Notes: a model not told the origin generated them from the letters alone. Positions 27,137 to 36,451 are shown, numbered from the stretch's first letter. The stretch is DNA of 64,000 nucleotides from an uncultured Hyphomicrobiales bacterium (GCA_903930435.1 CAIYYN010000030.1:120598-184597); one strand, 5' to 3'. Program-made: numbers and translations.

Positions 27137-28156
27137 TCATCCCACAAGTTTGATCTCATTCCTGATAACCCCGATACCGGAAATCTCGGTTTCCATGACA
27201 TCGCCGGGCTTCAGAAATTCCTTTGGTGTGCGGGCGTAGCCAATACCCGAGGGCGTGCCGGACGCAATAATGTCTCCGGGTTCCAGTGTCAGGCCGATCG
27301 ATAATTCGGCGATGATCTTGGGCACCTTGAAATACATCTGCGCTGTCATCGCATCCTGCTTCACAATGCCATTGACCCTTGTGACCAGATGCAAATTCTC
27401 TGGGTCAACGCCGCCTTTGACGACAATGCATGGTCCCATGGGGCCATGACCATCCAGGCTCTTGCCCTTGAACCATTGTCCGCCATGCCGGGTATATTGG
27501 AAATCCCGCGCCGTTGTATCGTTGATGATCGAGTAGCCGAAAACATAATCCAGCGCATTGGCTTCGGCGATGTTTTTTCCCTTCTTTCCAATGATAACAG
27601 CGAGTTCCCCTTCCCAGTCGATCATGGTTGAAATCTCGGGATCGTAGGGGATCGGGTCGTAAGGGCCATTGACGGAGTGTGAGGCCTTGGAAAAGAACAC
27701 GGGATGATCAGGATACTTCTGGTTCGGTTGATGCGACGCTGCATTTTCGGCAAAATGCTCCAGATAATTCCAGCCAACAGCATACACATTGCGTGCAGGG
27801 ACCGGTATTGGCGCAGCGAGGCGCACATCGGCAGTCGGAAGATCGGTCTGAGCGGCGGTCAGGATCGCGCGCACCTGATCAAGCCCGTCCGGACCCGCAG
27901 CAATCAGCGACAGCATGGATGACGGGTCGAACGTTGGCGTTCGACCGAGTCTGGCAGCTTCGGCGACGACATCGACGACGTCCCCGCTATCCCTGAGAAC
28001 TCCAACCCGGATTTTCGCGTTGGCGGCAGTAGAAAAGCTGACAAGTCGCAAGGTCCCGGGAGGCGTGGTCGCTGCGAGCGTCGGTCGATTCCCGGAGGCC
28101 AAAGCAGGCGCCATCGCGGCAGCCGCAAGCAAGAGATCCCGACGTGTTGGCTGCAT
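27137..28156 (-). CDS. Tat-exported fumarylacetoacetate-hydrolase-fold protein
   Basis: A 339-residue FAH-superfamily protein. The core has VGWNYLEHFAENA, DWEGELAVIIGKKGKNI (acidic metal ligands), GYSIINDTTARDFQ and LEPGDIIASGTPSGIG, the family fingerprint; such enzymes cleave C-C bonds or hydrate in diketo acid breakdown. The N-terminus MQPTRRDLLLAAAAMAPALA is a twin-arginine signal, unusual because most members are cytoplasmic. ATG 28156 follows GGGAGGG. Substrate not set; 2,4-diketo-3-deoxy sugar acids are one family possibility. Confidence 0.85.
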   Translation of the reverse strand: MQPTRRDLLLAAAAMAPALASGNRPTLAATTPPGTLRLVSFSTAANAKIRVGVLRDSGDVVDVVAEAARLGRTPTFDPSSMLSLIAAGPDGLDQVRAILTAAQTDLPTADVRLAAPIPVPARNVYAVGWNYLEHFAENAASHQPNQKYPDHPVFFSKASHSVNGPYDPIPYDPEISTMIDWEGELAVIIGKKGKNIAEANALDYVFGYSIINDTTARDFQYTRHGGQWFKGKSLDGHGPMGPCIVVKGGVDPENLHLVTRVNGIVKQDAMTAQMYFKVPKIIAELSIGLTLEPGDIIASGTPSGIGYARTPKEFLKPGDVMETEISGIGVIRNEIKLVG

Positions 28157-28254
28157 GATGCCCTCCCGAATTGTCTCCATAGCCGTTTCAGTGGCGGCGA
28201 CGGTTTGGATTGACAGCGGAGCAGAATTTGTGACCAATGTCCAGTCTCAGTCTA

Positions 28255-28806
28255 TCAACCATCCAGCCCGCAATAATGAAAGAGACTTGGGTGATTGACC
28301 GGCACCGTGGACCCCTTGAGCCACAAGGAACTTGTCGGGCGAGCGCCATAGACGTCGTAGAGCACACCGAGCAAATGCTCGGCTACCTGCGGGAAATCTG
28401 AGCGATCGGCCTTCAGAACCTCTTCGAAATTCCCGTCTTCGATACCCGTGTCAAATCCCGCCTGGCGCAAGGTTTTCAACTGATCCTGGTTTAAGACAAG
28501 GGACCCCACCTTACCCGGTGTGGCTCGGAAATAACCTGACTCTGCTTCGCACAAAAGGCGCGGCGTTTCTTTATCGAACATGCATTGAACATAGCCGCCT
28601 GCGGATTGCTTGGTTTCGACGACAAAAAACCGGGTGCTGACCCTTGGATTGCTCTTCGCATCATCGACATAATTCATAAGTCTTTGAAGCGGACACATAT
28701 TCGAACTGATAAATATTTGGCGGTCGCTATCCCGAGCAATCGCCCCACAATTAAATATACTTAAAAAGATTAATAGTCCAAATTGAAAAATTGGCGATAC
28801 TCTCAT
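28255..28806 (-). CDS. Secreted protein of unknown function, TY-Chap-like region
   Basis: A 183-residue protein with a signal peptide (RVSPIFQFGLLIFLSIFNCGAIA). The second half (LNQDQLKTLRQAGFDTG, then NFEEVL and VAEHLLGVLYDVYGA) resembles TY-Chap domains, small putative chaperone/regulator folds; I am not certain. Four Cys in the mature part suggest oxidising surroundings. Base use is more AT-rich than neighbours, with an AT-rich upstream region, so it may have arrived by transfer. Confidence 0.6.
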   Translation of the reverse strand: MRVSPIFQFGLLIFLSIFNCGAIARDSDRQIFISSNMCPLQRLMNYVDDAKSNPRVSTRFFVVETKQSAGGYVQCMFDKETPRLLCEAESGYFRATPGKVGSLVLNQDQLKTLRQAGFDTGIEDGNFEEVLKADRSDFPQVAEHLLGVLYDVYGARPTSSLWLKGSTVPVNHPSLFHYCGLDG

Positions 28807-28897
28807 AGCAAATACTCAATACGTTGCTTACTGACCTCATGTTATAATGTTAGATGACGATTTTAAATTTAAAGTTAACCATAAATATATGAATATA

Positions 28898-28927
28898 TGA
28901 ATTAAAAATACGTGCAACATATGCACG
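28898..28927 (-). terminator. Terminator of the DUF900 lipoprotein gene
   Basis: On - the stem CGTGCA/TGCACG (28911-28927, loop of 5) is followed by TATTTTTAATT. The surrounding 28807-28953 is very AT-rich and non-coding. Confidence 0.65.
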
Positions 28928-28953
28928 CCGCGTGTTCACCTGTTTCGATGAAA

Positions 28954-30108
28954 TTACTGTCCAGTAAGTGCCTTTGGCAGGGCAACAACAACATTTGTCG
29001 CCGACTTGACAAAATCGCCCAGACTAGACCCAAGCCGATCCGCTGCAGTTCCACGTTGGGCTTCCGAAGCACGCGGCAACGAGATACCGCTCTGCTCGAC
29101 GAGCTTGCGAATTTCGGGCGAAATCGCATCTGACTGCGCAAATTTCCAGTGATTGGACTGATCCTGACCGGGCACATTCGTCAGATCGACGACAATAACG
29201 CCGTATTTGGCGAGATCCTCGATATTGTCGTAGTCACCAACGCGCGGCTTGTCTCCGGCAATCTTGGTTGAAATCCCAAGCGCCCTGTCATCCCGTGACG
29301 TCAAGACAATAAACGGCTTTCTTGGCTGCCCATAACGTCGCATCTGTGACTTGAAAACATCGACATCAATATCGGGCGACGCAAGCGCGACAAGTCCCAG
29401 TTTGTTCTCAACTGTCTTGTCTCCCTCGATCCGCAACTGACGGAGCGCTTCCACCGTGACCCAATTTCCCATGGAATGGGCAACGATATGAATATGATCT
29501 GCGCCACTGGCGGCCAGTCGTTTCAGTGTTGTCTCCAGCGCATCGCGCGCCACTGTCGCGCTATTGAGATCGTAGATGTAGTCAGGCACGGAACCGCGTG
29601 ATGCCCAGGTGAAGAGAAGCGGCACAGCTTGACCATTGGCGTCCTGGGTCAATTGGGCAAAGCGATAGAGGCCCTCGGCGAACAGCGTATTGTAGCCATG
29701 CACGAACACCACGACGTCGCGATGCCCCTTGGGCCGTAAGGCGAGGTTCTTCTGCAAGACGTGCGTGAAACCGGCTTCACCATCGAGATAGCTGGCGCTC
29801 CGCGTCACAAAATCATGCGCGGGATCGCCGGGTAGCTGTGACGGCCATTCGATAACACCGGCTTGATGGGTCGGCGGGATCGAAATCGTCGCTTCGGCGT
29901 AGTCCAGTTGATCGCCGCGCTCGCTGTCGAACAGGGTATTGGCACGGCCATCCCGGGCGCGCGTTGTCGCAATCAGGATCGTCCGGTCCGTCGCACCCAC
30001 TACGCTCCCGGAAACCGGCACGAGAAACCCTGTTTCAGGGCGACTGGCACAGGCCGACAGGGCAAGACTCGTCAGGCTGACTATGATTGCGGCAACAAAC
30101 GGTTTCAT
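28954..30108 (-). CDS. DUF900-family alpha/beta hydrolase lipoprotein
   Basis: A 384-residue protein. N-terminal lipoprotein signal with lipobox LSAC (about residues 16-20). The hydrolase part has DVVVFVHGYNTLFAE (oxyanion region), IVAHSMGNWVTVEAL (nucleophile Ser), VLTSRDDRALGIST (Asp) and a His in NHWKFAQSDAI. DUF900 proteins are probable esterases or lipases of the envelope. Presumably anchored in a membrane facing the periplasm. The C-terminal 60 residues are not conserved in appearance. Confidence 0.82.
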   Translation of the reverse strand: MKPFVAAIIVSLTSLALSACASRPETGFLVPVSGSVVGATDRTILIATTRARDGRANTLFDSERGDQLDYAEATISIPPTHQAGVIEWPSQLPGDPAHDFVTRSASYLDGEAGFTHVLQKNLALRPKGHRDVVVFVHGYNTLFAEGLYRFAQLTQDANGQAVPLLFTWASRGSVPDYIYDLNSATVARDALETTLKRLAASGADHIHIVAHSMGNWVTVEALRQLRIEGDKTVENKLGLVALASPDIDVDVFKSQMRRYGQPRKPFIVLTSRDDRALGISTKIAGDKPRVGDYDNIEDLAKYGVIVVDLTNVPGQDQSNHWKFAQSDAISPEIRKLVEQSGISLPRASEAQRGTAADRLGSSLGDFVKSATNVVVALPKALTGQ

Positions 30109-30184
30109 CGAAATCCTTGAAACGGAACCCCAAGGCGAAGCCTTGGCAGGTCAACGAATTGGTCTGCCAGTTAAACGGGCAAAC

Positions 30185-30967
30185 TCAACGAGCCGTCCAG
30201 CCACCATCAATTGGCAACATGGCTCCGGTGATTGTCTTTGCCTGCTCGCTGGCAAGATAGACAGCGAGCGCAGCCACCTGGTCGATCTGCACAAATTCCT
30301 TGATGGCCTGTCCAGCAAGCATCACATCGCTGATGACGGCCTCTTCCGAAATGCCGCGCGCCCTCGCCGTATCAGGGATCTGGGCGCGGACCAGCGGCGT
30401 ATCGACATAGCCGGGACAAATGGCATTAGCCGTAATACCGAATTCTGCACCTTCCAGGGCGACCGTCTTGACCAGACCCGCGATCCCGTGCTTGGCGGCG
30501 ACATAGGCCGACTTGAACGGCGAGGCGACCAACGCATGCGCCGAGGCTATATTGATGATCCGTCCGAACTTGCGGGCCTTCATGCCCGGAAATGCTGCCC
30601 GGATCGCGTGGAACGAGGCCGACAGATTGATCGCGATAATCGCATCCCACTTATCGATGGGAAAATCTTCGATCGGGGAGACAAATTGGATCCCGGCATT
30701 ATTCACGAGGATATCGATGTGGCCAAAGTCTCTTTCGGTGCCGGCAATCAGGTCGGCGATCTCTGCCCCTTTGGACATGTCGGCACCATGATAGACGACT
30801 TTCACGCCGTGTGCTTTTTCAAGGCCGGAGCGAATGTCTTCGATCTGGTCGCGATTGCCGAAGCCATTGATGACGAGGTTGGTGCCCTGTGCCGCAAACG
30901 CAGTTGCGATCCCGAGGCCAATGCCACTGGTAGAGCCCGTTACAATCGCTGTTTTACCTTCAAGCAT
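30185..30967 (-). CDS. bdhA: D-3-hydroxybutyrate dehydrogenase, SDR family
   Basis: A 260-residue short-chain dehydrogenase. Cofactor loop TGSTSGIGLGIA, NNAGIQF, catalytic Ser in NIASAHALVASPFKSAY and Tyr-Lys in SAYVAAKHG; C-terminal GAMLPIDGGWTAR. The KTAIVTGSTSGIGLGIA plus HALVASPFKSAYVAAKHG combination is that of 3-hydroxybutyrate dehydrogenases, which oxidise the monomer of polyhydroxybutyrate to acetoacetate. ATG 30967 has AGGA at 7 bases; ATG 30973 is an alternative. Confidence 0.88.
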   Translation of the reverse strand: MLEGKTAIVTGSTSGIGLGIATAFAAQGTNLVINGFGNRDQIEDIRSGLEKAHGVKVVYHGADMSKGAEIADLIAGTERDFGHIDILVNNAGIQFVSPIEDFPIDKWDAIIAINLSASFHAIRAAFPGMKARKFGRIINIASAHALVASPFKSAYVAAKHGIAGLVKTVALEGAEFGITANAICPGYVDTPLVRAQIPDTARARGISEEAVISDVMLAGQAIKEFVQIDQVAALAVYLASEQAKTITGAMLPIDGGWTAR

Positions 30968-31101
30968 ATGCATGTCCTGTTCTCAGAGTCCGCGCCATGG
31001 GATCAGCGCCTTGTCATGGATCGTAGCAGATCGCGCCTACCGGACGAAACGGCCACCTTTATTTGCCCCCCAAATAGTCCGATGGGCCTAATCCGGTCCC
31101 A

Positions 31102-32121
31102 TTACCTCGCCCAGTGCCTGCCCTTGAGATCAACCCCATAGGCGTGAGGGCGGCTCGCATAGGCCGCCAGACCGATCAGCGCGGGCATCGGATGGGTAAT
31201 CAGGAAAGTGGGTATCGACGCAGCCAGCCCCCTGTGCGGTGGCTTGGCCTCGAAGGCCGACCGGAACGGGCCAGAAGCCAACGTGTCTTCCATGTGTTTC
31301 GCGACACCTCCGCCGATGTAAACCCCGCCTCGCGCCAGCGCCGTGAGCGCGAAATCACCTGAAAGCGAGCCCAGATGCTTGCCAAACAGGGCAAGCGTTT
31401 CCTGCACGTCCGTATCTCCGGCTGACGTGGCGGCCGTGATATCGGCTGGTGACTGATAACAGGGTTCGCGGCCGTTGGCGCGAGTGACCGCGTTGTAGAG
31501 GCTGAACATGCCCGGGCCGCTCAAAACCGACTCAGCTGTGATCCGTCCCTCAATCCCAGCTAGATGACCCCAGACCTCACGGTCGCGCGCTGTTTCAGCG
31601 GCCAAAGTCACGTGACCACCTTCACCGGGGATCGGGATCCAGAGGCCTTCTGCGTAGGCAAGAATGCCGACACCGAGGCCTGTACCAGGCCCAACGACGA
31701 CTTTCGTTGTTTCCTGCAGCACCGCGCCGCCACCGATCTGCCGCAGATCGCCTGAAGCCAGCGATGGCAGTGCAAGTGCCTGCGCCTCGAAATCATTGAG
31801 CAGGATGACATTCTCGACACCGAGCCCGGCAATCAGGTCCTTCGGCGAGAAGACCCATGGACAATTGGTCAGCTTTATATGGTCGCCAGTCACAGGACCC
31901 GCGAGCGCAAACACCAGACTGGCCGGTCGCGCCCGATCTGATGTGGCAAGGATCGCCTCGATTGCTTCTGCCGGACCCGAATGATCCGCCGTTGCCGTCG
32001 TAGGATAGATGTGCAGTGGTGCATCCGGCCCGTCTAGCTGGGCAAACCGGGCATTGGTGCCGCCGATGTCCCCGACAAGCACCGGGAATGACAATTGAAG
32101 TGACTCGGACTTTGGGGCCAT
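31102..32121 (-). CDS. glk: Glucokinase
   Basis: A 339-residue glucokinase of the bacterial Glk family. ATP phosphate loop LVGDIGGTNARFAQL, NDFEAQALALPSL (catalytic Asp), GPGTGLGVGIL and PGEGGHVTLA (ligand His/Glu). It phosphorylates glucose to glucose 6-phosphate in the cytoplasm. ATG 32121 is used because it begins just before the fold; the open frame upstream is not family-like. It is divergent from the nucleoside operon, with a LacI-type palindrome between them. Confidence 0.92.
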   Translation of the reverse strand: MAPKSESLQLSFPVLVGDIGGTNARFAQLDGPDAPLHIYPTTATADHSGPAEAIEAILATSDRARPASLVFALAGPVTGDHIKLTNCPWVFSPKDLIAGLGVENVILLNDFEAQALALPSLASGDLRQIGGGAVLQETTKVVVGPGTGLGVGILAYAEGLWIPIPGEGGHVTLAAETARDREVWGHLAGIEGRITAESVLSGPGMFSLYNAVTRANGREPCYQSPADITAATSAGDTDVQETLALFGKHLGSLSGDFALTALARGGVYIGGGVAKHMEDTLASGPFRSAFEAKPPHRGLAASIPTFLITHPMPALIGLAAYASRPHAYGVDLKGRHWAR

Positions 32122-32504
32122 GGCAGCGCAACGACTCGACAAATCTGACGAAAACCGGGAAGCGGTATCCACTGACCGGCTCAGTGGACCCTCTCTATAG
32201 CCCGCCTCGGTCTCGGACGCGAGCCGTTTGCATGTTTGCAATACCAAGCCAATCGCTTCAACCGGTTCCTGGAAACGCTTCCAGCTAGGCCTTGAAGCGC
32301 AGCACATGTCGCTTCCACGACAGCGGGAGCAAGAAAGCTCAAATCAGACGCAGTCACGCAAAAATTGCCTAAAAAAATCCGATGCAAAGCAATTCGGCTC
32401 GTGCCATGTTTCCTACCTTCGCGGGCGGTCACCGGATGTCTGTGCGATCGTCATGCGCACACCGGAAAGACTGAATGACGCGGCTAAAATGGAGGATTAC
32501 GGGG
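32122..32504. other. Divergent control region between glk and the nucleoside operon
   Basis: About 383 bases holding the palindrome at 32269-32284 and the leader of the nucleoside-binding protein. I see no further gene. Confidence 0.5.
32269..32284. promoter_or_regulatory. LacI-family operator-like palindrome
   Basis: CTGGAAACGCTTCCAG is a perfect 6-bp inverted repeat with a 4-base centre, and its inner 14 bases fit the LacI/CcpA-type consensus TGNAANCGNTTNCA at every fixed position. AACCGGTT (32260-32267) is a second small palindrome beside it. It may serve glk, the nucleoside operon or both. No LacI regulator is in the window. Confidence 0.6.
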
Positions 32505-33500
32505 ATGCTTCGCACGACACTTGGCACTTTGGCTCTTGTGATAGGAATGGCCGGGACGGTCCTCGCGGCAGATATCGAGCCAGCCGTGCTGTATGATATT
32601 GGCGGCAAATTCGATAAGGGCTTCAACGAAGGTGCCTTTAACGGCATGGAGAAGTTCAAGAAGGATACCGGCCTCGCTTACCGCGAATTCGAAATCCAGA
32701 ACGACGCCCAGCGCGAACAGGCACTCCGCAACTTCGCCAAGAAGGGCAATTCACCGATCATCGCCATTGGCTTCAGCCAGGCGGCTGCGGTTGAAAAGGT
32801 GGCCAAGGAATTCCCCGACGTGAAATTCGCGATTGTCGACATGGTCGTCGAATTGCCGAACGTTCGCTCGATCGTCTTCAAGGAACAGGAAGGCTCTTAT
32901 CTGGTTGGTTTGCTTGCTGCCAAGGCATCCAAGACCGGCAAGATCGGCTTCGTCGGCGGCATGGATATCCCGCTGATCCGTCGCTTTGCCTGCGGCTACG
33001 TACAGGGTGCGAAGTCCGTCAATCCGAATATTGAAGTGTTCCAGAACATGACCGGGACGACCGGCGCAGCGTGGAATGATCCGGTCAAGGGTGGCGAACT
33101 CGCCGTCAGCCAGATCGAGCGCGGCGCGGACGTGGTCTATCATGCCGCAGGAGCGACCGGTCTCGGCGTCCTGCAAAAGACCGCAGAAAAGGGCAAGCTC
33201 GGCATCGGCGTCGACAGCAACCAGGATGGCATCTATCCGGGCAAGGTGTTGACCTCGATGATGAAGCGCGTCGATGTCGCAACCTACAATGCCGCCATGG
33301 ACGTCAAGAACGGCAAGTGGAGCGCAGGCTTCAACGTTCTCGGCCTCAAGGAAGCCGGTGTGGCCTATGCCTATGACGACTTCAACAAGGCCCTGATCAC
33401 AGCCGAGATGAAGACTGCGGCTGATACAGCTCAGGCCGATATCATCGCGGGCAAGATCCAGGTGCATGACTACATGAGCGACAAGGCCTGCCCTTTCTGA
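32505..33500 (+). CDS. BMP-family nucleoside-binding lipoprotein/periplasmic protein
   Basis: A 331-residue basic-membrane-protein (PnrA-like) binding protein. Signal peptide about 1-21 (ends VLAAD; no lipobox Cys, so soluble). Family segments: DIGGKFDKGFNEGAFNGMEK, IAIGFSQAAAVEKVA, GFVGGMDIPLIRRFACGYVQG and IGVDSNQDGIYPGKVLTSMMKRVD. BMP proteins bind purine and pyrimidine nucleosides. GGAGGA precedes ATG 32505. First gene of a nine-gene operon that imports and breaks down nucleosides. Confidence 0.92.
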   Translation: MLRTTLGTLALVIGMAGTVLAADIEPAVLYDIGGKFDKGFNEGAFNGMEKFKKDTGLAYREFEIQNDAQREQALRNFAKKGNSPIIAIGFSQAAAVEKVAKEFPDVKFAIVDMVVELPNVRSIVFKEQEGSYLVGLLAAKASKTGKIGFVGGMDIPLIRRFACGYVQGAKSVNPNIEVFQNMTGTTGAAWNDPVKGGELAVSQIERGADVVYHAAGATGLGVLQKTAEKGKLGIGVDSNQDGIYPGKVLTSMMKRVDVATYNAAMDVKNGKWSAGFNVLGLKEAGVAYAYDDFNKALITAEMKTAADTAQADIIAGKIQVHDYMSDKACPF

Positions 33501-33525
33501 GGCCAGCACTCTGGGACCAACGATT

Positions 33526-33557
33526 GCGGGCTCGTTTCCGAGGGGAAGCGGGCCCGT
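33526..33557 (+). promoter_or_regulatory. Intercistronic stem-loop after the nucleoside-binding gene
   Basis: GCGGGCTCGTTTCC and GGAAGCGGGCCCGT pair over about 13 bp with G-U pairs around a 4-base loop. Same position as in the sugar importer: it likely favours the binding-protein mRNA. Confidence 0.6.
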
Positions 33558-33752
33558 GGTGTGACTGGCTGCAAAGGTGGCGGGCGATCGGGGACAAAAA
33601 CGCTTTATCGCGTCCGGATCCCTAGGCTACCCGACCGCGATATCATTGAATTTTCTAGCAAACCGTCGTCGCCCAGCGAAGAATTGCCATTTGACAATCG
33701 ACAACCGATCGAGTTCGATGCCACGATGACTTTGCCTTTTTGGTCCTGACCG

Positions 33753-35354
33753 ATGACGCACCCCGACGCCCGACAGTTCCAGACTTCGATGGTTGACGGC
33801 GAGCACCAGTCGCGACCGATGCCTGCGATTGAACTCGTCGGCATCGACAAGCGGTTTGGGCCGATCCATGCCAATCGGGCAATCGATCTTGTTATCGAAA
33901 AGGGCACGATCCACGGCATCGTCGGTGAAAATGGCGCCGGCAAGTCGACGTTGATGTCGATCCTCTACGGGTTTTATCAGGCCGATCGCGGCAAGATTCT
34001 TGTCGATGGACAAGAAGTCGCCATCGCTTCTAGCCAGGATGCCATCCGGCACGGGATCGGCATGGTGCACCAGCAGTTCATGCTGGTTGAAACATTCACG
34101 GTGCTCGAAAACATCATCCTTGGAGCCGAGGGCGATCCGCTGATTGGCAAGGCGGAAAAGCGCGCCCGTGCACTCCTGAAACGTCTCGCACAGGACTATA
34201 ACCTCAAGGTTGACCCGGATGCGGTTGTCTCGACGCTTTCGGTGGGTGAACAGCAGCGCGTCGAGATACTGAAGGCGCTGTTTCGGGGGGCCGAAACCCT
34301 GATCCTCGATGAGCCGACCGCTGTTCTGACGCCGGCGGAAGCCGATCACCTGTTCCGGATTCTGGCGCAGTTGCGCGACGAGGGCAAAACCGTCCTTCTG
34401 ATCACCCACAAGCTGCGCGAGATCATGGCTATAACCGACACGGTGTCCGTCATGCGCCATGGCGAGATGGTGGTCACCTGGCCGACGCGTGAGGCCAGCG
34501 TCGAGCGGATCGCGGAAGCCATGGTTGGACGGCGCGTTCTTCTCCAGGTCGCCAAAGGTCCTTCGTTGCCAGGACGGGCACTACTCAGCGTCGATCATCT
34601 CACGGTGAAGGATCCACGCGGCGTCATTGTCGTCGATGACGCATCGTTCGAGGTCCGCGCTGGAGAGATCGTCGGAATCGCGGGGGTCGCGGGTAATGGT
34701 CAATCAGAGCTGATCGAAGCCATCGCGGGGATCAGAGCAGCCAGCACGGGTCGGGTGAGCCTGCACGGCAAGGACATCAGCGGCGAAGATCCCGCGACAT
34801 TGCGAGACCTGGGCCTCGCCCACCTGCCAGAGGATCGCCAGAAGGTCGGGCTTGTATTGCCTTTCGATGGCTATGAGAATGTCATCCTCGGCTATCAGGA
34901 TGACCCCACCTTTTCCAGCGGATTTCTGTTGAATCGCAAGGCGATTGCCAGCATGGCGAAGACGCTGTTTGCCGGTTACGACGTCCGCCCCGGCAATCCG
35001 GGCCTCAGAGCGGCGCTGTTTTCCGGCGGCAATCAGCAAAAGATCGTCTGCGCCCGCGAAATCGAACGCGATCCAAGTGTGCTACTCGTCGGCCAACCGA
35101 CGCGCGGCGTCGATATCGGAGCCATCGAGTTCATCCACAAACGGCTGATTGACCTCAGGGATCGCGGCAAGGCAATCCTGCTGGTGTCCGCCGAACTGGA
35201 CGAGATCCGTGGCCTCGCCGACCGGATTCTGGTCATGTGTGGCGGTCGGATCGTTGGTGAATGTCTGCCGGATCGCCCCGAGAGCGACATCGGCATGATG
35301 ATGGCCGGGATCGCGGACCTATCAGGCCGCGAAGCCACGAGGTTTGACCGATGA
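33753..35354 (+). CDS. Nucleoside ABC transporter ATPase, double-domain
   Basis: A 533-residue protein with two ABC domains. First: GENGAGKST, LSVGEQQRVEI, LILDEPTAVLTP. Second: GVAGNGQSELIEA (degenerate Walker A), SGGNQQKIVCAREI and VGQPTRGVD, where the Walker B acids are replaced, as usual in this subfamily (YufO/NupO-like). The start is uncertain: ATG 33753 lacks a clear ribosome site, and ATG 33789 or 33819 are possible. It couples to the next gene by ATGA. Confidence 0.9.
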   Translation: MTHPDARQFQTSMVDGEHQSRPMPAIELVGIDKRFGPIHANRAIDLVIEKGTIHGIVGENGAGKSTLMSILYGFYQADRGKILVDGQEVAIASSQDAIRHGIGMVHQQFMLVETFTVLENIILGAEGDPLIGKAEKRARALLKRLAQDYNLKVDPDAVVSTLSVGEQQRVEILKALFRGAETLILDEPTAVLTPAEADHLFRILAQLRDEGKTVLLITHKLREIMAITDTVSVMRHGEMVVTWPTREASVERIAEAMVGRRVLLQVAKGPSLPGRALLSVDHLTVKDPRGVIVVDDASFEVRAGEIVGIAGVAGNGQSELIEAIAGIRAASTGRVSLHGKDISGEDPATLRDLGLAHLPEDRQKVGLVLPFDGYENVILGYQDDPTFSSGFLLNRKAIASMAKTLFAGYDVRPGNPGLRAALFSGGNQQKIVCAREIERDPSVLLVGQPTRGVDIGAIEFIHKRLIDLRDRGKAILLVSAELDEIRGLADRILVMCGGRIVGECLPDRPESDIGMMMAGIADLSGREATRFDR

Positions 35355-36448
35355 GCGCGCCCGCACGCGAATTGCCTTGGCTGGTTGAATTTTTTCTGCT
35401 GCCAGCCCTCAATCTTGCCGCAGCGTTTCTGGTGGCAGGACTTGTCGTGCTGGCCATCGGCGAAAATCCGCTGTCGGTGGGCAAGATCATGCTCTATGGC
35501 GCGCTCGGGAATGCGGAAGGCATAGGTTATACCCTCTATTATGCGACGAATTTCATGTTCACCGGTCTGTCGGTCGCCGTCGCCTATCACGCGGGATTGT
35601 TCAACATCGGGCCTGAAGGACAGGCGACCTTCGCCGGGATTGGCGTGGCGATTGTGTGCCTGGCGTTCGATGGTGCACCGTGGTGGCTTGTGGCTCCGTT
35701 TGCAGTCGCCGCGTCCGTGATCTTTGGCGCTGCCTGGGCTTTCATTCCAGCCTGGCTGCAAGCCAGACGCGGCAGCCACATCGTCATTACGACGATCATG
35801 TTCAACTTCCTTGCAGCGACGCTGATCGTTTACCTGCTCGTCAATGTCATGGGCAAGCCGGGCAGCATGGCGGTCGAGACAAAGACCCTGAGCGACGTGA
35901 CACGGCTGCCGCTGTTTTCGACCTTCATGAAAACCTACGGCATCAATCTCGGCGACGCGCCGCTGAATGGTACGTTCCTGCTTGCCATCCTGGCTTCAAT
36001 TGGCGTCTGGCTACTGATCTGGCACACGCGACTGGGCTTCGAAATCCGGACCGTTGGCACCAATCCGCAAGCCGCAGCCTATGCCGGCATTGATCCGACG
36101 CGGATTGTCATCATCGCCATGCTCATTTCCGGCGGATTGTCAGGCCTGCTGGCCGTCAATGAAGTCATGAGCGTTCAAGGGCGGCTGGTGGAGGACGTTG
36201 CACAGGGAGCCGGCTTTGTCGGTATCGCCGTGGCGCTGATGGGCCGGGCGCATCCGATCGGCATTGCGCTCGCGGCTTTCCTGTTCGGCGTTCTCTATCA
36301 GGGTGGAGCAGAACTCTCGTTTGATACACCGAAGATCACCCGCGACATGATCGTCGTCATCCAGGCCCTCGTGATCCTCTTTGCCGGTGCACTCGGGCAT
36401 ATGTTCCGTCCCGGTCTCGAGCGCGTTTTTGCGCGCCGGGGGAGTTGA
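35351..36448 (+). CDS. Nucleoside ABC transporter permease 1
   Basis: A 365-residue inner-membrane permease with about 9-10 helices of the BPD_transp_2 family (YufP-like). Fingerprint FNIGPEGQATFAGIG, RRGSHIVITTIMFNFLAA and FEIRTVGTNPQAAAYAGI. Overlaps the ATPase by 4 bases. Forms the channel together with the next permease. Confidence 0.9.
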   Translation: MSAPARELPWLVEFFLLPALNLAAAFLVAGLVVLAIGENPLSVGKIMLYGALGNAEGIGYTLYYATNFMFTGLSVAVAYHAGLFNIGPEGQATFAGIGVAIVCLAFDGAPWWLVAPFAVAASVIFGAAWAFIPAWLQARRGSHIVITTIMFNFLAATLIVYLLVNVMGKPGSMAVETKTLSDVTRLPLFSTFMKTYGINLGDAPLNGTFLLAILASIGVWLLIWHTRLGFEIRTVGTNPQAAAYAGIDPTRIVIIAMLISGGLSGLLAVNEVMSVQGRLVEDVAQGAGFVGIAVALMGRAHPIGIALAAFLFGVLYQGGAELSFDTPKITRDMIVVIQALVILFAGALGHMFRPGLERVFARRGS

Positions 36449-36451
36449 ACG

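Noticed and set aside
27137..30967. FAH-fold protein and SDR as the missing last steps of the fucose route
   Set aside because: The FAH-fold protein has an export signal and the SDR matches 3-hydroxybutyrate dehydrogenase; they are 12-20 kb from the fucose genes and not in one operon.
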